Assembly: GCF_047948215.1 (NCBI RefSeq)
Contig: NC_134456.1
Location: forward strand, 194,849,034-194,913,033
Direction: 5' to 3'
DNA length: 64,000 nt
Origin: Lycorma delicatula
Taxonomy: Eukaryota; Arthropoda; Insecta; Hemiptera; Fulgoridae
In this document: positions 1 to 12,900 of the stretch, piece after piece
How positions within the stretch are numbered: position 1 is the first letter of the stretch
How the letters are laid out: each line of letters opens with the position of its first letter
Translations under genes and position numbers: made by a program
The notes under the pieces: model-generated
Told to the model about the DNA's origin: nothing
The model's input: only the letters and a program-made list of their open reading frames with translations
The model's database searches: none

Positions 1-474
1 TTGTAGATGTTAGTATGTACATACTACATAAGTAGTATATACACACTAACTTATTTGATAGCATACTGATAGGTTTAATAAAATAATATACAAAATTAGA
101 AAAAAAAAGTTAAGAAACGCACGCGTCAGTAATTAAACTGCTTCCAGTATCATTCAACAAGCGGATGTCATCTTAATGTTTTCAGAACTAGAAAATTGGT
201 AGAAATATTGTCAGTGCTTTTAAAGTGGTAGAAAAACCTATCCGCACTTTAGCAGGGCTGTGGAAATTGGTCAAATACGGTAACCATTACAAAGCGGGAA
301 AGTATTTACTTATAAACAGGTTTTTCTTTAAAATATTTCATGACGAATCGTAAAAAAAAATAGTATACGATTCAAAAATTTCGAATTCATTAGCTCACAA
401 TATGAGTAGTTGGGTTTGTAGAGAATTAAAAAACTTCTTTCGATCACATTTGTTATATATATACAACACATAAT
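1..474. other. AT-rich, no gene seen
   Basis: I see no extended reading frame, RNA gene or recognisable element here. The stretch consists of AT-rich sequence with short A and T runs. Confidence 0.5.
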
Positions 475-545
475 CAGTGTTTCTCAAGCACCAGTGCCGG
501 TGGGCAAGATAATGTTATCGAATCTGTTAAGTAGGTTGCTTCTTG
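475..545 (+). mobile_element. hAT-like 5' terminal remnant
   Basis: The sequence starts CAGTGTTTCTCAAG, the consensus form of many hAT (Charlie/ZBED-type) terminal inverted repeats, and continues with a GGTGGGCAAGATAATGTTATCG stretch. The 5' end of the hAT copy at 3007 has the same order: CAGAGTTTCTCAAC, then CGAGATAATGCTACCGG. The two probably belong to related elements. No transposase follows, so this is a solo end or a heavily deleted copy. Confidence 0.45.
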
Positions 546-3006
546 GAAGCCAATTTTATTTTTTTTGTAGCAATATATTTTTTAATTTAATCTTTTTTCT
601 TATTTTTCTCACATTTACTCATAATTACGCTTTAAGCTGATTAAAAATAAAATTAGTCTAGTTAAAAAAGGAATATTCATGGTTCAATGGATTATTTTTT
701 ATTACTACCCATTAACAAATTTAATATACATATCTATTTGTACAGTGTGTCGAACGAAAATACAAGCTTGGCTGTAAAAGGCAGGCGCTTGATATGATGT
801 ACGTTTTACTATTCTTTCTATAACATTATACGTCTACATAAAAATGAGTAAACCTTTTTAATAATAAATTAAAATATTTGGATAAATGAAGATAATTATT
901 TTCTTCAGCTATTTATTATATCGTTAGTAAATAAAAAATTATATCTTAAGTTTATCATAGATTTATTTCATTTATATATTTTTACATATTTATTTTGAAT
1001 AATAGTAATCAAACGAATTTATATTAAAAGTTATCGGTGTAAATGCAATTAATATATTAGTTCAATTTTATTATTTTCTTTAAATACTTTGTGTTTACTG
1101 GTTTTTATTTCACAATATTAATTTTTGTAGTTAACAAAAATTAATATTGTGAGGAATACGTCCAATCCTTCCTAATAATACACACTTGGTATCTACATTC
1201 ATTTGACAGGAGAGCACCTCTGCTTGTGTAAATGTTACTGCATTTCATAGTGTAAAGTACGCACGATACTTTCCGTCTCGCCACCCTGTGGTACTTTAGT
1301 GTAATTTTAAGGATTTATTAAGGAAATGTGTTTATGTGTACAAGATGGGCGAGGCGCGATTCTACCTTGTAGTACAAAAATATGCACAGCATATCTGTTT
1401 TCTGTCCCTCCCTCCACTTTCAAAGTGTACGCTTAAAATGATCAAACTCTGATCTAAATTAAAACCCCACCCATCGATGTCGGTGTACATTGAAACGTAA
1501 TTGATCTATCTACAATAGAAATGTGAGTTAACGCGAGGCTATATACATGCACTTCATAAAAACACTTATAAAGTGTGAAAAATTCCCACCCGTCTTTACC
1601 AGACTAACTTGTTTGTGTTATGTTTTTGGCATAATAACAGGATAAAACGGGAGGTACCCTCTGCAAAATCAATTTAAAATTCATTCCAAAGACAAATCTA
1701 CGTCTGACATCTGTAACTGCTATTAGATAAATGAAAATTTATTAACAACGTTTCTGTAGAACATAATTTATCATTTTTTATTTGTTTTATTTTTATTGTT
1801 GAGATATCTTTTTAATTATTTTATTTCGACGAATTATGTAAAAATTAGAATTTAGTAATTTCTAAGTCCGATATGTTCCTTTTCAAACCAAATCAGAATT
1901 AGTATTAACATACTAACACTAACATATTAATGATTTATAACAGTTTTATATATTTAAGTAAAAGTAAACAACCGCTACTCCCTTCACTTTTAGAAGTGAT
2001 GTCTTTTTTGGGTACGTGTATGCACATCGTACGTTAAAGTGTATTCCAAAATGGATGGTTTTTCATTTATTTATTATTAGCAATATTTTTGTTTTGACTT
2101 GTTATGGCAGAATTTAAATTTGTAATGAAAAAACTTCATAACCATGCGCGTGAAATCGTCAATAATAATCATAATTTAATTAAGAAAGAATTTTATGAAA
2201 TGGGGATCTGAAAAACTAAATCCCGATGAAAACTCAAACGGTTCGGTGAGTTACTGTTAGATAATAAGTGAAAGAAATAATGTACTAAATATCTTTCATA
2301 AACTGTTAGGGTAGTTTCATTTGTGAACAGCTAAGGTATTTGCCGTGAAAGAATTTACCAATGTCAATGGAACTGAATTTTTTTCAACTACCTGTAAATA
2401 AATCCTGACATTTACTTTAAATTCTGTTTTGTATGTAATCACTGTTTTTTATTGTTATTATTGTGGATGAAATTACGATGATTATTATTTGTTTATTATT
2501 ATTACTATTATTATTATTACTACTGTCATTACTATTATTAATTTGTCTTGTTTTACTTATCTTCTTAAACTAATAAATTGTAATTATAAAAATATTTTCA
2601 ATTTTCAATCTCTCAATATCCTGATCAAGCCGCGAACACGCGACAATATATACAGTATAACGAAACCCGATTCTAAGTAAATGGTATTTTCGTACTCCTC
2701 TTACCTTAAAACGTAAAGATTTATTTTCATCCCCCTCTCGCACTCTTCGGCCGAACATAATGTCGTACTTTTCATCGAAAAATCAGTAAAATTTTAAATG
2801 TAGGCTAGTACAATAAATCTTCTCAGTCGCTTTGATATCAGCGACTGTGATGAAAAGAAAAAAGTAATAAGGCACTAAGTAATAAATAAGTAACTAAATC
2901 GAAAAAATAATGTAATTATATTCTACTGTTAGGATGCAGTTTTTTTTTACTATTTTTATTATACTGTAATTACCATATTTAAAAAGTAGCCAAATACGCT
3001 GTATAG
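546..3006. other. AT-rich, no gene; one short hairpin
   Basis: No supported gene. A slightly more GC-rich stretch at about 1180-1500 has no open frame that I recognise. A simple TTA/TTAT-rich tract lies near 2455-2545. The only structured item is the inverted repeat at 1111-1151, listed separately. Confidence 0.45.
1111..1151. repeat. 17-bp perfect inverted repeat
   Basis: The arm CACAATATTAATTTTTG (1111-1127) is the exact reverse complement of 1135-1151, with a 7-nt loop. No target duplication or adjacent gene was seen. It could be the remnant of a tiny foldback element or chance in AT-rich DNA. Confidence 0.7.
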
Positions 3007-4804
3007 CAGAGTTTCTCAACTAGTCCGCGAGATAATGCTACCGGTCACTGAACATATTGGTCCACAAAAAAAAATCAAACTTAAAAACAACGAGCAAAAA
3101 TGAAGATTAAAAAAATTCATTCAACGGTTATATAAAAATTATATAATTATTTAATAATGTTCTGTACATATACATTGGCGAATACTGGTGCATGTTACAT
3201 TTATTGAATACATTGTATTATTTGCACAATCGGCAACAATAAACTACCCTGCAACGCATGAAGTGTAGTAGCGGAAGATATCAAATCAACGCCGCACTAA
3301 AGAGTGCGATTTTGGCGGTACCTTTGTTTTGTGACAGCTATGTGCACGTTCAATTTATTGAAAAGACTACATTTACAATTACATTCTTTATTTTACGCAG
3401 TCGACTACTAGTATTATAGTGATGTGGGTTACTTTTAATTATAGAAAAAACACAAATTTTATTCCCCTTAAAATGAATGAAAAAAGACAAGGAACTTTAC
3501 ATAATTTTTTCCGAACTGAAAGTTCTAATCCGGAAATTGAAAATATAGAAATATCGATTGAAACGTAAAATGAATGACCACAAAACAATAAAAATAAATC
3601 TTCCTTCACAAGACGCTAACAATAACGAGTACTTGTAATATGGTTTTATAGTTTGGCCGGATTCTACGGAAGACGATGTACGTCCAACATGCATAATATG
3701 TAAGGAGTTAAGAATAATGATACAGTGAAACGTCCAAAATATTGCGACATTTAAAATCAGGACATTTTAAACTAGAGCATTAATACTGGAATATTTTAAA
3801 CGACAAAAAAAGAAATTTAATCTCCAAAAGAAAAAATTTAAAGAAACTTTTATTCAGAATAAATCGCAATTGAAATGTTCATATTTACTTGCACTGCATA
3901 TAGCCAAAACAAAAAAAATAGTTCACAACCGGAGAAAATTGAATTAAACCGGTGTTAATTGATGTTTGCAATGAAATGTTTGGACCCTCAGCTGCAGATC
4001 AGATCAGATAAATTCCTCTTTCAAATGATACGATTACTCGTCGAATTGAACTCTATCTGAAATACCAGTTAATAAAAAGTATTAAAGAATCATCAATGTT
4101 TGCCATGCAGATCGACGAATCATGTTATATTTCTAAAAAAAGCTATTTGCTCTACTACGTACGGTACACCGACTACTTTTCTGAAGAAATTAAAGAACTA
4201 TTATTATTTTGCAAAGATTTACATTCCCACACTACAAATTTGAAAACTTTTGAATCATCGAATTCGTATATTAATATACATTCCTTAAACTGGAAAAATT
4301 GTATTGGACAGTGTACCGACGGAGTAGCAAGTATGACTGGCAAACATTGCGGAGTAACAAAAAGGATTCAAGAAATCGCTTCTCCTAACATATACATCGC
4401 CAGCACTCAACAGTTGGCGATGTTACCTGAATTAAACTGGTGATACGTCGCCTGAATTAAACGTTCTCCTGGAATCAATAAAAATTGTTAATTTCGTAAA
4501 GAAAACGATCTTAGCTCTCGATTATTTGCCATTCTTTGTCAAGAGGTACGAGCAGAACACAATCTCAAACTTCATGCAGAAGTAAAAGAGTTCTCGCGAG
4601 GAAAAGTGCTTACCACTTCCGTGGTTAATTCGCAAAGTAATGGTTTATTTTTAGTAGAAACAGTCTCGAGTTATGAAAATATTTTTCCAATATGTGTTGG
4701 ATTACGAAACTGGCATATTTAAATGACATATTTTCTTACATAAACGACTTAAATTTAGGTTTGCATAAAAGTATGAATTAAATTTATTTAACAAAACTGA
4801 TGCA
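3007..4804 (+). mobile_element. hAT (ZBED/SCAND3-type) DNA transposon, 3' truncated
   Basis: A hAT terminal motif, CAGAGTTTCTCAAC, begins at 3007, and about 450 nt of leader precede a decayed transposase (3473-4803). The body stops abruptly where an R1-like LINE tail begins at about 4805. The C-terminal dimerisation region and the matching 3' terminal repeat are absent, so the 3' part was lost or displaced when the LINE inserted. The 8-bp target duplication cannot be tested because only one end is present. Confidence 0.75.
3473..4803 (+). pseudogene. hAT transposase pseudogene (ZBED5/SCAND3-like)
   Basis: The translation follows the family order across several frames. The start is MNEKRQGTLHNFF. 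A BED-finger-like segment follows (GFIVWPDSTEDDVRPTCIIC). The RNase-H-like core is open at 4096-4443 and has QIDESCYISKKSYLLYYVRY, then NCIGQCTDGVASMTGKHCG. After that come LNVLLESIKIVNFVKK, a SRGKVL motif and NDLNLGLHK. The first two catalytic aspartates (in the IDES and CTDG motifs) are kept. The region that would carry the third acidic residue is missing. Stops and frameshifts upstream and downstream of 4096-4443 rule out a functional protein. In life it would bind element ends in the nucleus and cut and paste them. Family assignment rests on recalled consensus motifs. Confidence 0.85.
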
Positions 4805-5288
4805 TTTTTTTTTCTCTCCCAGCTACCGGCAGTACGTCCTGTATGGCAGGTCGGCTCACCGGTTCCGGATATTTTCCTTATTTTATTTTATCTTGCCGCT
4901 GCCTCTAACCGATAAGACCAGGGACACCGATCTCGGCCATGCAGTTCCCGGGCCCTGCTGCAGCGGCGGGTCTCGATTTTTTTAATTTTTTTTCTTAAAG
5001 TAAGTCCTTCTGCTTATTGTAATCCATTTCCTTTGCCCGTATAACCTCAGCCACGAATTTGTCTATCGTCAGCCAATTCTCTTTACCTCTCAACATATAC
5101 TTTGTTTTAATTTCCGGGGTAACCTCTTTTATGTTATATCTGACTTTTAGATCCTCCCAACGTGCACGTTCAAAAAAGGTGTGGCAGGGAGTGTCCTCTT
5201 GACCGCAGTACACACAATTTGGGAGCTCCCTTCTTTTAAACCTGTGAGGGTATGCACCATATCTTCCGTGACCGGAGATAAAAATTAC
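4805..5288 (-). mobile_element. 5'-truncated R1-clade LINE, 3' end
   Basis: On the minus strand the element begins inside the last part of ORF2 at 5288. It reads to a stop at 4995, has a GC-rich 3' UTR of about 180 nt (unusual here), and ends in an A-tail (T run at 4805-4813). This is the typical shape of a 5'-truncated non-LTR insertion. It abuts the broken hAT transposase, so it probably inserted into or next to it. I could not find a convincing target duplication. Confidence 0.75.
4995..5288 (-). pseudogene. C-terminus of R1-like LINE ORF2 (CCHC zinc knuckle)
   Basis: An uninterrupted frame of about 97 codons contains SGHGRYGAYPHRFKRRELPN, then CVYCGQEDTPCHTFF, then WLTIDKFVAEVIRAKE, and then a stop. 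The spacing of SGHG...F...CxYCGxxDTxxHTFF is the hallmark C-terminal zinc region of R1/LOA/I-type non-LTR polyproteins, which follows the reverse transcriptase and RNase-H-like parts. Those catalytic parts are absent through 5' truncation. The frame ends naturally and lacks disabling mutations over its length, so the insertion is not very old. R1 clade is my best assignment; a close relative is possible. Confidence 0.75.
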
Positions 5289-5818
5289 AAATTTTTGTAA
5301 ATGTACTGTAAATTACAGTAATTTTAGGTTTAGTGTACGTAGTACTCTAGGCTGTTTTCTTGAATTTTTAAGGCGATTACCAAGTACGATTTGAACATGC
5401 AATATAATTTTCTAATTAAGTACGCACTGTAGTAAGTTTTTAAATCAAACAGTTCGGTAAGTGTTTACGAGTAAATTAGGAAATATACTGTATTTTGTTA
5501 AATATTTTTTGTGTAGTGTACCTATGTACTGTACTAAACCACTGCTTATAATGAATGTTGCCGTCTCTATTTCATCAGTAACTTCGCCCTAAGTAAGTAC
5601 GCATGATTGTTTTTCATTTTACATTCTTTACATTACCATTCTTCCTTAAATCGGTATTATTTCCGTTCTATATTCGCGGTATTTTTACGGTCTCTAACTC
5701 CCGCAAATAAAGAGATTTTACTCTATTTATATGTGTGTGTAAAATATTTTCATAAATTTCTTTTAATAGTAAATATATGTAATATATGTGTAAACATATA
5801 TTATACATGTATGTATAT

Positions 5819-5866
<48 letters not shown>

Positions 5867-7771
5867 TCGCATTGAAATTTTAACAAAATTTAAAAATCAA
5901 ACGAAATATATTAAAACAGGACACACGTACATCCGTTATTATTGAATGCAGTTAAATAGAAATACAAATAAATTCAATACTCAAAAATATAAAATAAGTT
6001 ATATTTAAAGAAACTTAAAGAAAAACTTAGTTCTATGTAGTATTACTTTACCAATACTAATCCTAAGATACACAATAAACTGCACAAAATTGACTTATAC
6101 GTTGAAACTTTAATGTCAATGCGTTAATGTTTAATTGTTACTGTGTTAGTCTTTGTAAGAGAGCTACAGAATTTTACAATGTTTTTTAACAGATGAATGA
6201 AAAATGTTACGTCCTAGACTGCAGTAACATCTTTATTTCATACTTCCGTAAGAAATCTTATCTGTCAAAATAAAAAGATGTATGATGTCAAGTAAAACGT
6301 GAAAAACAATAATATAAAATTATTTTATTAGTGAGAAGTTTAAATTCATTTTAAAATTTCACAACCTCAATGAAATTGAAAAATCAACGTTAGGGGAAAA
6401 ATCATACGTATATTTTAATAAAACAAACTCAAACTTAATGCGAGATTACTCCTAAACCTCTGTAAACAGTAGGATTTTCTTCTTTCTTATCCAACTTATA
6501 CACTTTAAATACCGAAGTACGATTATTCTAACAAAAAATATAATTGAAAATTCTGATATAATGTAAGAACATCAAAAACAGAAATTGTATTATTCTTAAA
6601 AAAATAAACATATTTTAATGAAAAACATAAATTTAAGTGACTACCGTGCTAACGTCAAATTATAATACTTACCCTCATTTTCTTTACCCTTTTTTTCTAA
6701 TTGGAGAAATAAATTTTGTAACGAATGAAAAATGCCAAGTATTAGCACAAATCGAACCAGAACCTTTCGCATAAAAGTATAGATCGAAATTAGCACTATT
6801 ATTATTACATCCTCTAATAATGAGATCTGTATTAACAAAAGAATTATTTACAAAAAATAGAATTATTTCATTTAGAAGTTTCGGAAAGTGATTGCGTAGA
6901 CTGAAAGAACAGTTAATAGTATTCAGGAAAATATTAGCAAAGTGTAACAAAATTCAGCGCAATTAAGGAAATTTAGATGAACACAGTTACTCTTTAATTT
7001 CGATAAAATTTAATAAAAAAAAAACACCTAACGGAATTTAATAAATAATTTAACAAAATAAAAATAAAAATCAAATAGATCTGTTTCAAACGAATATATG
7101 TATTATAATAATGGTAACATTTTAAAAATAATACCAAATATATTATATTGCAAAATCAGAATCATCAACATAGACTTATTTCCAAATTAGTAGCATTTCA
7201 TTGATCCAAAAACAAAATTTTGATGTAATTACCAAGCAGACGGATGAATTACTGAGATTCATCACGAAGTTCGTTAGAACTTCGCCGGTAACAGTCCACA
7301 GAACTGGACGGAACACCGAAGTCAACGAACTATGTTTACAGTTCTAAACATGATGTAACTTAAAAGTGAAATGAAAATCGGTAGAAAAAACATGAAAACA
7401 TTAACTTTCAGTTCAATTAGATTTGTAATAGACAATACTTTCAAAAAATACCTCGAATTTTGTTAGATAACATTTTTTTCCCATTTGATGAACCGCGGGA
7501 CTCGAATATGACACTTTTTCTTTTTTTAAAGGTGACTTTATGAACCATGCCGCTAGGTAGCAGTATTTGATAGTACTACGTAGCGTACAAAAACTAGATA
7601 ATGTACTTGAAATAATAAAATTTTAAAGAAAATATACTATAGCCTGTATATTTGTTTATTGTAAATAGGCAATAATTTTTAATAATAAATCCATAAGATA
7701 ACAAAAATAAGTAATTCATAAAAAAAATAATAATAAAAGAATAATCTAACAAAACGCAGTAATATCAACAA
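5289..7771. other. AT-rich, no gene; (TA)n tract inside
   Basis: Apart from the dinucleotide tract at 5829-5865 I see only AT-rich sequence. Short frames overlapping the TA tract encode repetitive Tyr/Ile and are artefacts. Confidence 0.45.
5829..5865. repeat. (AT)n microsatellite
   Basis: An uninterrupted AT dinucleotide run of about 37 nt, flanked on the left by TGTA/CATA-rich degenerate repeats. Confidence 0.95.
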
Positions 7772-8450
7772 AAAAAAATTACAATGAAATTGTAAATCGT
7801 ACGGTAAGAATCTTCCGCTCAAAAAACAAAAATTTCTATAATATAAATAAAACTGTTTTTAACAAAATGATACTGGTATCAAAAAACGTAAGACGCTACA
7901 TTTCTATTATAAAAATCTGTTATTAATTTAGAATTTTGTTTAAAAAAATACATGTTAAATATATGTAATAGACAATTCATATACAACAATAGATAATAAA
8001 CAATGTTTAAGCGTTCCATATAAAAAGTAAAAAATAGAAAAAATTGTTACAAAACTCTTACCGGCCCGATTTCATTTAATAAACAAGAATTGTATTATTT
8101 CTGTAAATGTAATATGTATTACATATAAATGAAATCGGGCCGTTTAGAGTTTCCTAACAAATTTTTATATTTTTTGCTTATTATATGGAACGCTTAAACA
8201 TTGTTTATTACCTATTATTGTATATTTATCATTCATAAATATATTTAACATGAATTTTTTTTTAAAACAAAATTCTAAATAAATAACAGATTTTGATAAT
8301 AGAAATGTTGTGTCTTACCTTTTTCGATATCAGTATCGTTTTGTTAAAAACAGTTTTATTTATATTACAGAAATTTTTGTTTTTTGAGCGGAAGAAATAA
8401 TATCTGCGAGACTCTTAGCATACGGTTTATAATTTCATTGTAATTTTTTT
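7772..8450. repeat. Long imperfect foldback (hairpin), arms about 306 and 325 nt
   Basis: The left arm (7772-8077) and right arm (8126-8450) are reverse complements along essentially their full length, roughly 85% by eye, around a 48-nt loop. Well-matched blocks include the loop-proximal GGCCCGATTTCATTTA, a block around AACAATGTTTAAGCGTTCCA, and a distal block ending TTACAATGAAAT. The right arm carries about 20 extra nt at 8398-8420. No protein is encoded. A possible flanking duplication, ATATCAA (7762-7768 and 8459-8465), hints at insertion as a unit but does not abut the arms exactly. It could be a foldback/MITE-type element or a head-to-head duplication. A transcript across it would fold into a long dsRNA. 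Confidence 0.9.
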
Positions 8451-11400
8451 TATTTAATATATCAATTATATTAAACGTTACATGCAAATCAGTAGGGAAC
8501 TAGGAAATAACGTGCATAACATCACAATTAATGCTCCGAAAACCTATATTACTGCATTTGTATTTGTGAACTATTATTTTTTATTAGTTGTGAATTATTA
8601 TTTTTTACTATAAATAAATTTTATTAGTGTTTCAGTATTTCATCTGATGATCCATTAGTTTAAAAAATCTAAGATCATAATTCCGTCTAAATTATATAAT
8701 AATAAATCATAAAAGACATATTTTGATGATAATGTACTGAATATGTAAATTCATTTTTTTCGAAATTTTAAGTTCCAAGTCTTACTTGTAAATATTACTT
8801 TTACTTCATGACTCTTCTTACGCATTTTTGGGCAAATATTTAGGAATTACTCAATTAAAAACTTCTTTAAAAAACAATAAATTCTTCTTGAAGAAGTTGC
8901 ATTATAGCAGCTACATTTAAAACTCCGAAATTATTTTTTAACCAACAGAAATCCTAAATAAAATAAAAATATTAACGGTTGATAGCGTTTTGCTCTAACC
9001 GTTATGATTCTCAATGATACAAACATTTATTTTTCATACTGAAAAAAAAAATAAAACTGATAAAAAAATAATTATGCAAAATAAAAAAACAACAGGCTTG
9101 AAACAAATTAATAAATGTAAAATATCTAATAAGATTATATGGAGGAAAAATTATATATCTACTATCACATCAATTTTAATTCTTAAATGAAATTTTGTTA
9201 TTGAAATACTGCAAATGAGAATTAAAAATCACACCATTAATTACTAATGAAAGGTGAAAACTGATAAAGTAAAAACAACAACTATATGATCAAAAAATAT
9301 ATAAATTCTTAGAAACTTTAATCGAGAAAAAATTTATTATTTTTCAATAGTAACCATAATTATGCTAACTTAAATAAATTATATGTTTCCCCTAAAAATA
9401 TTGAAAAATTAAAACGTAAGCAAATATCGTTTATATAACTCTTTTTTTAAAATAATGTTTCTTCGAAAACCTGCATTGTTATTATTACAAGTAAAAGAAA
9501 CTTGGTAAATTTTCCTTCACGAAGTTCAATAACAAAAATCAAAATTCACAGCGGCTGTATAAACAGAATGGAAATAAAGTTACTGACACGTTAGAAAATT
9601 AATAGAGAACATGATATATAAAACAAAAATAAAGACTATTTATTTAGGTATTGTTATAATTTAAAAACAATACATTCAATACCTCCTATTATTCAAAAAT
9701 TAACAAAACTGTATTTCAACATATGCCCACTAACTCTTTTTTCAGAAGATTCCGCTAAAAATTTCTCTGCCTTAATTCTTAAAACCTCTTCAACTCCTTT
9801 GTGATTCCAAGTAATTTTCCAAATCTTCGTTTATCACTCTTTCTTCCTTCCTGATCTCTCTTTTCCTTTCTGAGCTTCCTTTTTTGCCTCAATAAAAAGA
9901 TACGTGCAATTCAAAATAATTTTAACGGTTTTGTAAACGTGTATTTGATATAAGAGGAGTTATTTTCTTTGGTAATATTGTCCTTGTTGTGCCAGTCTGT
10001 TTTTGACAACGTTCTTACTTTTCTATTCAGCAATGCCTTTTTGTTAACAGGTTTTAACTGCAATTGTAAACTTCCATTTGCCATCTAATTCTGAGAAAAA
10101 GCGAGGGTTTTTCAAACGGAACTTTAAGATTATATTATATGGTTATATATGAATAATATATATTATATTGTTCTCAGCTGACTGGGGAAAAAACTTCTTG
10201 CAATGTTATACATGTGATTTGGCCAATGCAGAATCGTAGATTTAATTGGGTAATAATGCTCTCATCAAGAGTAAAGATGCCCTAACCTCCTGAGGTATTG
10301 CGGGCAAGACAGATAGACTGTCGTTACCTGAAAGGAGCCTTCAGGTTTCTATCACTTCTGGTGTGGTTATTTGCTTGCGGTCTTTCCGTAGTAATTACGT
10401 AACATATATTCCTTTCCTGTAATCTCTGATCCCATCTTTTCCAGTAATTATATACTGGCATCTGTTAAAATTTCACTGAATCCACACTGAAGTCGAAGGT
10501 ACCATAAATACTACAATCCTTCATGTTTGAGTGATTTAAGTGGATATGATTCCCTTACAATCTATTTCTCTGTAAATTTTCCAGTTGCTATTCAAAAGAG
10601 CCCAACCTGAATTTGAAGCGCTTACTGAATGAAGCTACCTCAATTACCCTAATTGCAACTAAAACCTAAATGCATATATAAATTACAAATCCGTTTAAAA
10701 CTTACTGCTTAATTAAAAAAAAATAAATACAATAAAAAATGTATTTATTTTTCTTATGTAATGTTTTTCTACCTTAATTTTTTATGTTTTCCAATAACCC
10801 ATTTTCTATTACGTTAATTACTTAAATTATTTTTTCAAACTGAATTTTTCTTCTAGCATCGAGCTACACCATTCAGTAATTCTTCCAAACACTTTTTATT
10901 TTTTACTGAAAAACGTAAAAATCGTTCCAAATTAAACCAGTAAAGTGAGAGAGTTCTTTACTAACATTCTTTGTATAGTTGGGATATTAAGAAAAATTAC
11001 TTGGATGACGCTTGTTACTTACTTATACCACTATTAGAAGTGATATGTCAGATCACCTACAAGTGATATGATTATTCTATGTTTAATATTATAAAAATTA
11101 TTGAATTTTTTATGTTTCTACAGATTTTATACGATAAGAAAAATTATTTAAATAAACAGATATTTTTCTAAGACGGTAAAATTTTTATTTAAAAACTTAA
11201 AAAAATTGAAAATGTGTAAAACATAATAATTTCAATAAATAATTATTACGAATTAAAAAAATATTAATTAAGTTAATAATTTAACTGGTTAACTTTAAGG
11301 AACCAGACGTCTTGTCTGACATCCTTTTTTGTGATAAGTGTGATACACTCGTACATTAACAATAAAACAATACCGTTTAAAAAAATACTCGGCAGATTGG

Positions 11401-12769
11401 AAAATAAATAATCAAAAGATTTTTCATATTAATTGTTATAATCTACAGAAATACGTTTGATTTTATTTTAATTTAAAAAAAAAACAATAGAAGAAATAAT
11501 AACAAAGTCTCATTAAATAATTATTTAATATAAGCTTCACACAAATTCTGTACTTTCCGGTTTTCATATTACAGAATACAATACACTTTGTTAATTAATT
11601 AGGTAACTATATAATCGAGTAAAACAAACAGAATCTGCATTATACATATTAGACTTTAGTCAATAAGAGAACTCGTAACTGAGAGCGTTGGAATACTGAA
11701 TACGTAATGCAGAAGCCCCAACTATGCAGCGGTACTTACTGTATTTTGCCGCATATCATGATTACTGGCTGCCCCCAGAGGTAAAGAGAAACACAGATAC
11801 CTATGAAGCCACAACATGGTTCCACATGGGGAAATGAGAGAAGCAAAGAGGAATTGTACTATAATTAATAGGTTTAATGTCTCTTTGTAGTTTCGAACTC
11901 CACTTCAGTTACTATTTTACTCACATTTGTTTAACTCATTACAACTGTATCACGTACCATGTGCCGTATTTTAAGACGTATGAAGTATCAAAATAATAAA
12001 TTAGTAAATACCACGTAAGATATAATTTGTTGGTTTAATAAGATAATTTAGATAACGCTACAGCATTTAAGATTTTAGCTGTTAATTACAATAAGATTAG
12101 AAATTTACACGAAATCATCACTGAAATCATTTTTTAAAAAAATGATCATGCGTTTATATTTTATTGCATTCATACTCATCTACTATAATTCACTCGCACA
12201 AAAATAAACCAGAATAGATACACAGTTCAATTTCATGCGAGAGCGGACGACAAAACAAAAAAAAAAACATTACAAAGAAACCGATTGTCTACTTGGCACG
12301 AAAATCTGGATTTACTGCTAGATTCCAAGAAGAACAATTATAAGAGAGAAAAGCTTGGGAATTCTAGTTAAAGTAATATTTCCAAAGAGGATCCAACTGA
12401 ATTCATTCTTTATGAATTCATCACTAATACGATCATTCATGCTGAATATGGAATCAGGTACTATTTATTTATTGATTGACAGCCTTTTGTTTTGATTCTC
12501 CCAAAAATTACAATATTTTTCTTCACTAGTATGATGATATGAATATAAGGTTAAACTTTTTTTAACAGAAACGATATGATATTAATAATCATATATAAAT
12601 TTAAGTGAAACAAGAAACGAACAAACCAATAGAAATCTAATATACTATTAAAACTACATATTAAAGGGGTTCCAAACCACTTAAACACGAGTGTCATTAA
12701 CAACAGTAACCGACTAATTGCAACACCATAATCTGTATAATTGTTAAAGTGGGGTAAAATATCCCACAA
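8451..12769. other. AT-rich, no gene seen
   Basis: Over 4 kb without a frame or motif I can support. Two short, less AT-rich islands (about 10200-10400 and 11690-11850) have no recognisable coding or RNA features and might be old repeat pieces. Confidence 0.4.
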
Positions 12770-12823
12770 CTCGGTATATAGAAAGTAACTGATTTTTTAA
12801 TTAGTTACTTTCTATATAACGAG
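12770..12823. repeat. Inverted repeat (about 21-bp arms)
   Basis: 12770-12790 (CTCGGTATATAGAAAGTAACT) pairs with 12803-12823 with one mismatch around a 12-nt loop. Further partial copies of its end (ATACCGAG, TATACCGAG) follow at about 12833-12860. This suggests a small foldback with degenerate flanking repeats. Confidence 0.75.
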
Positions 12824-12900
12824 TTTTTAATGATACCGAGCACTCTTATACCGAGTTTTATGATACTCTTGTACCAAGCGATTTTTTAATTATATATATT

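Noticed and set aside
5607..5945. 112-codon plus-strand and 72-codon minus-strand ORFs
   Set aside because: Both run through the (TA)n tract and encode Tyr/Ile repeats; microsatellite artefact.
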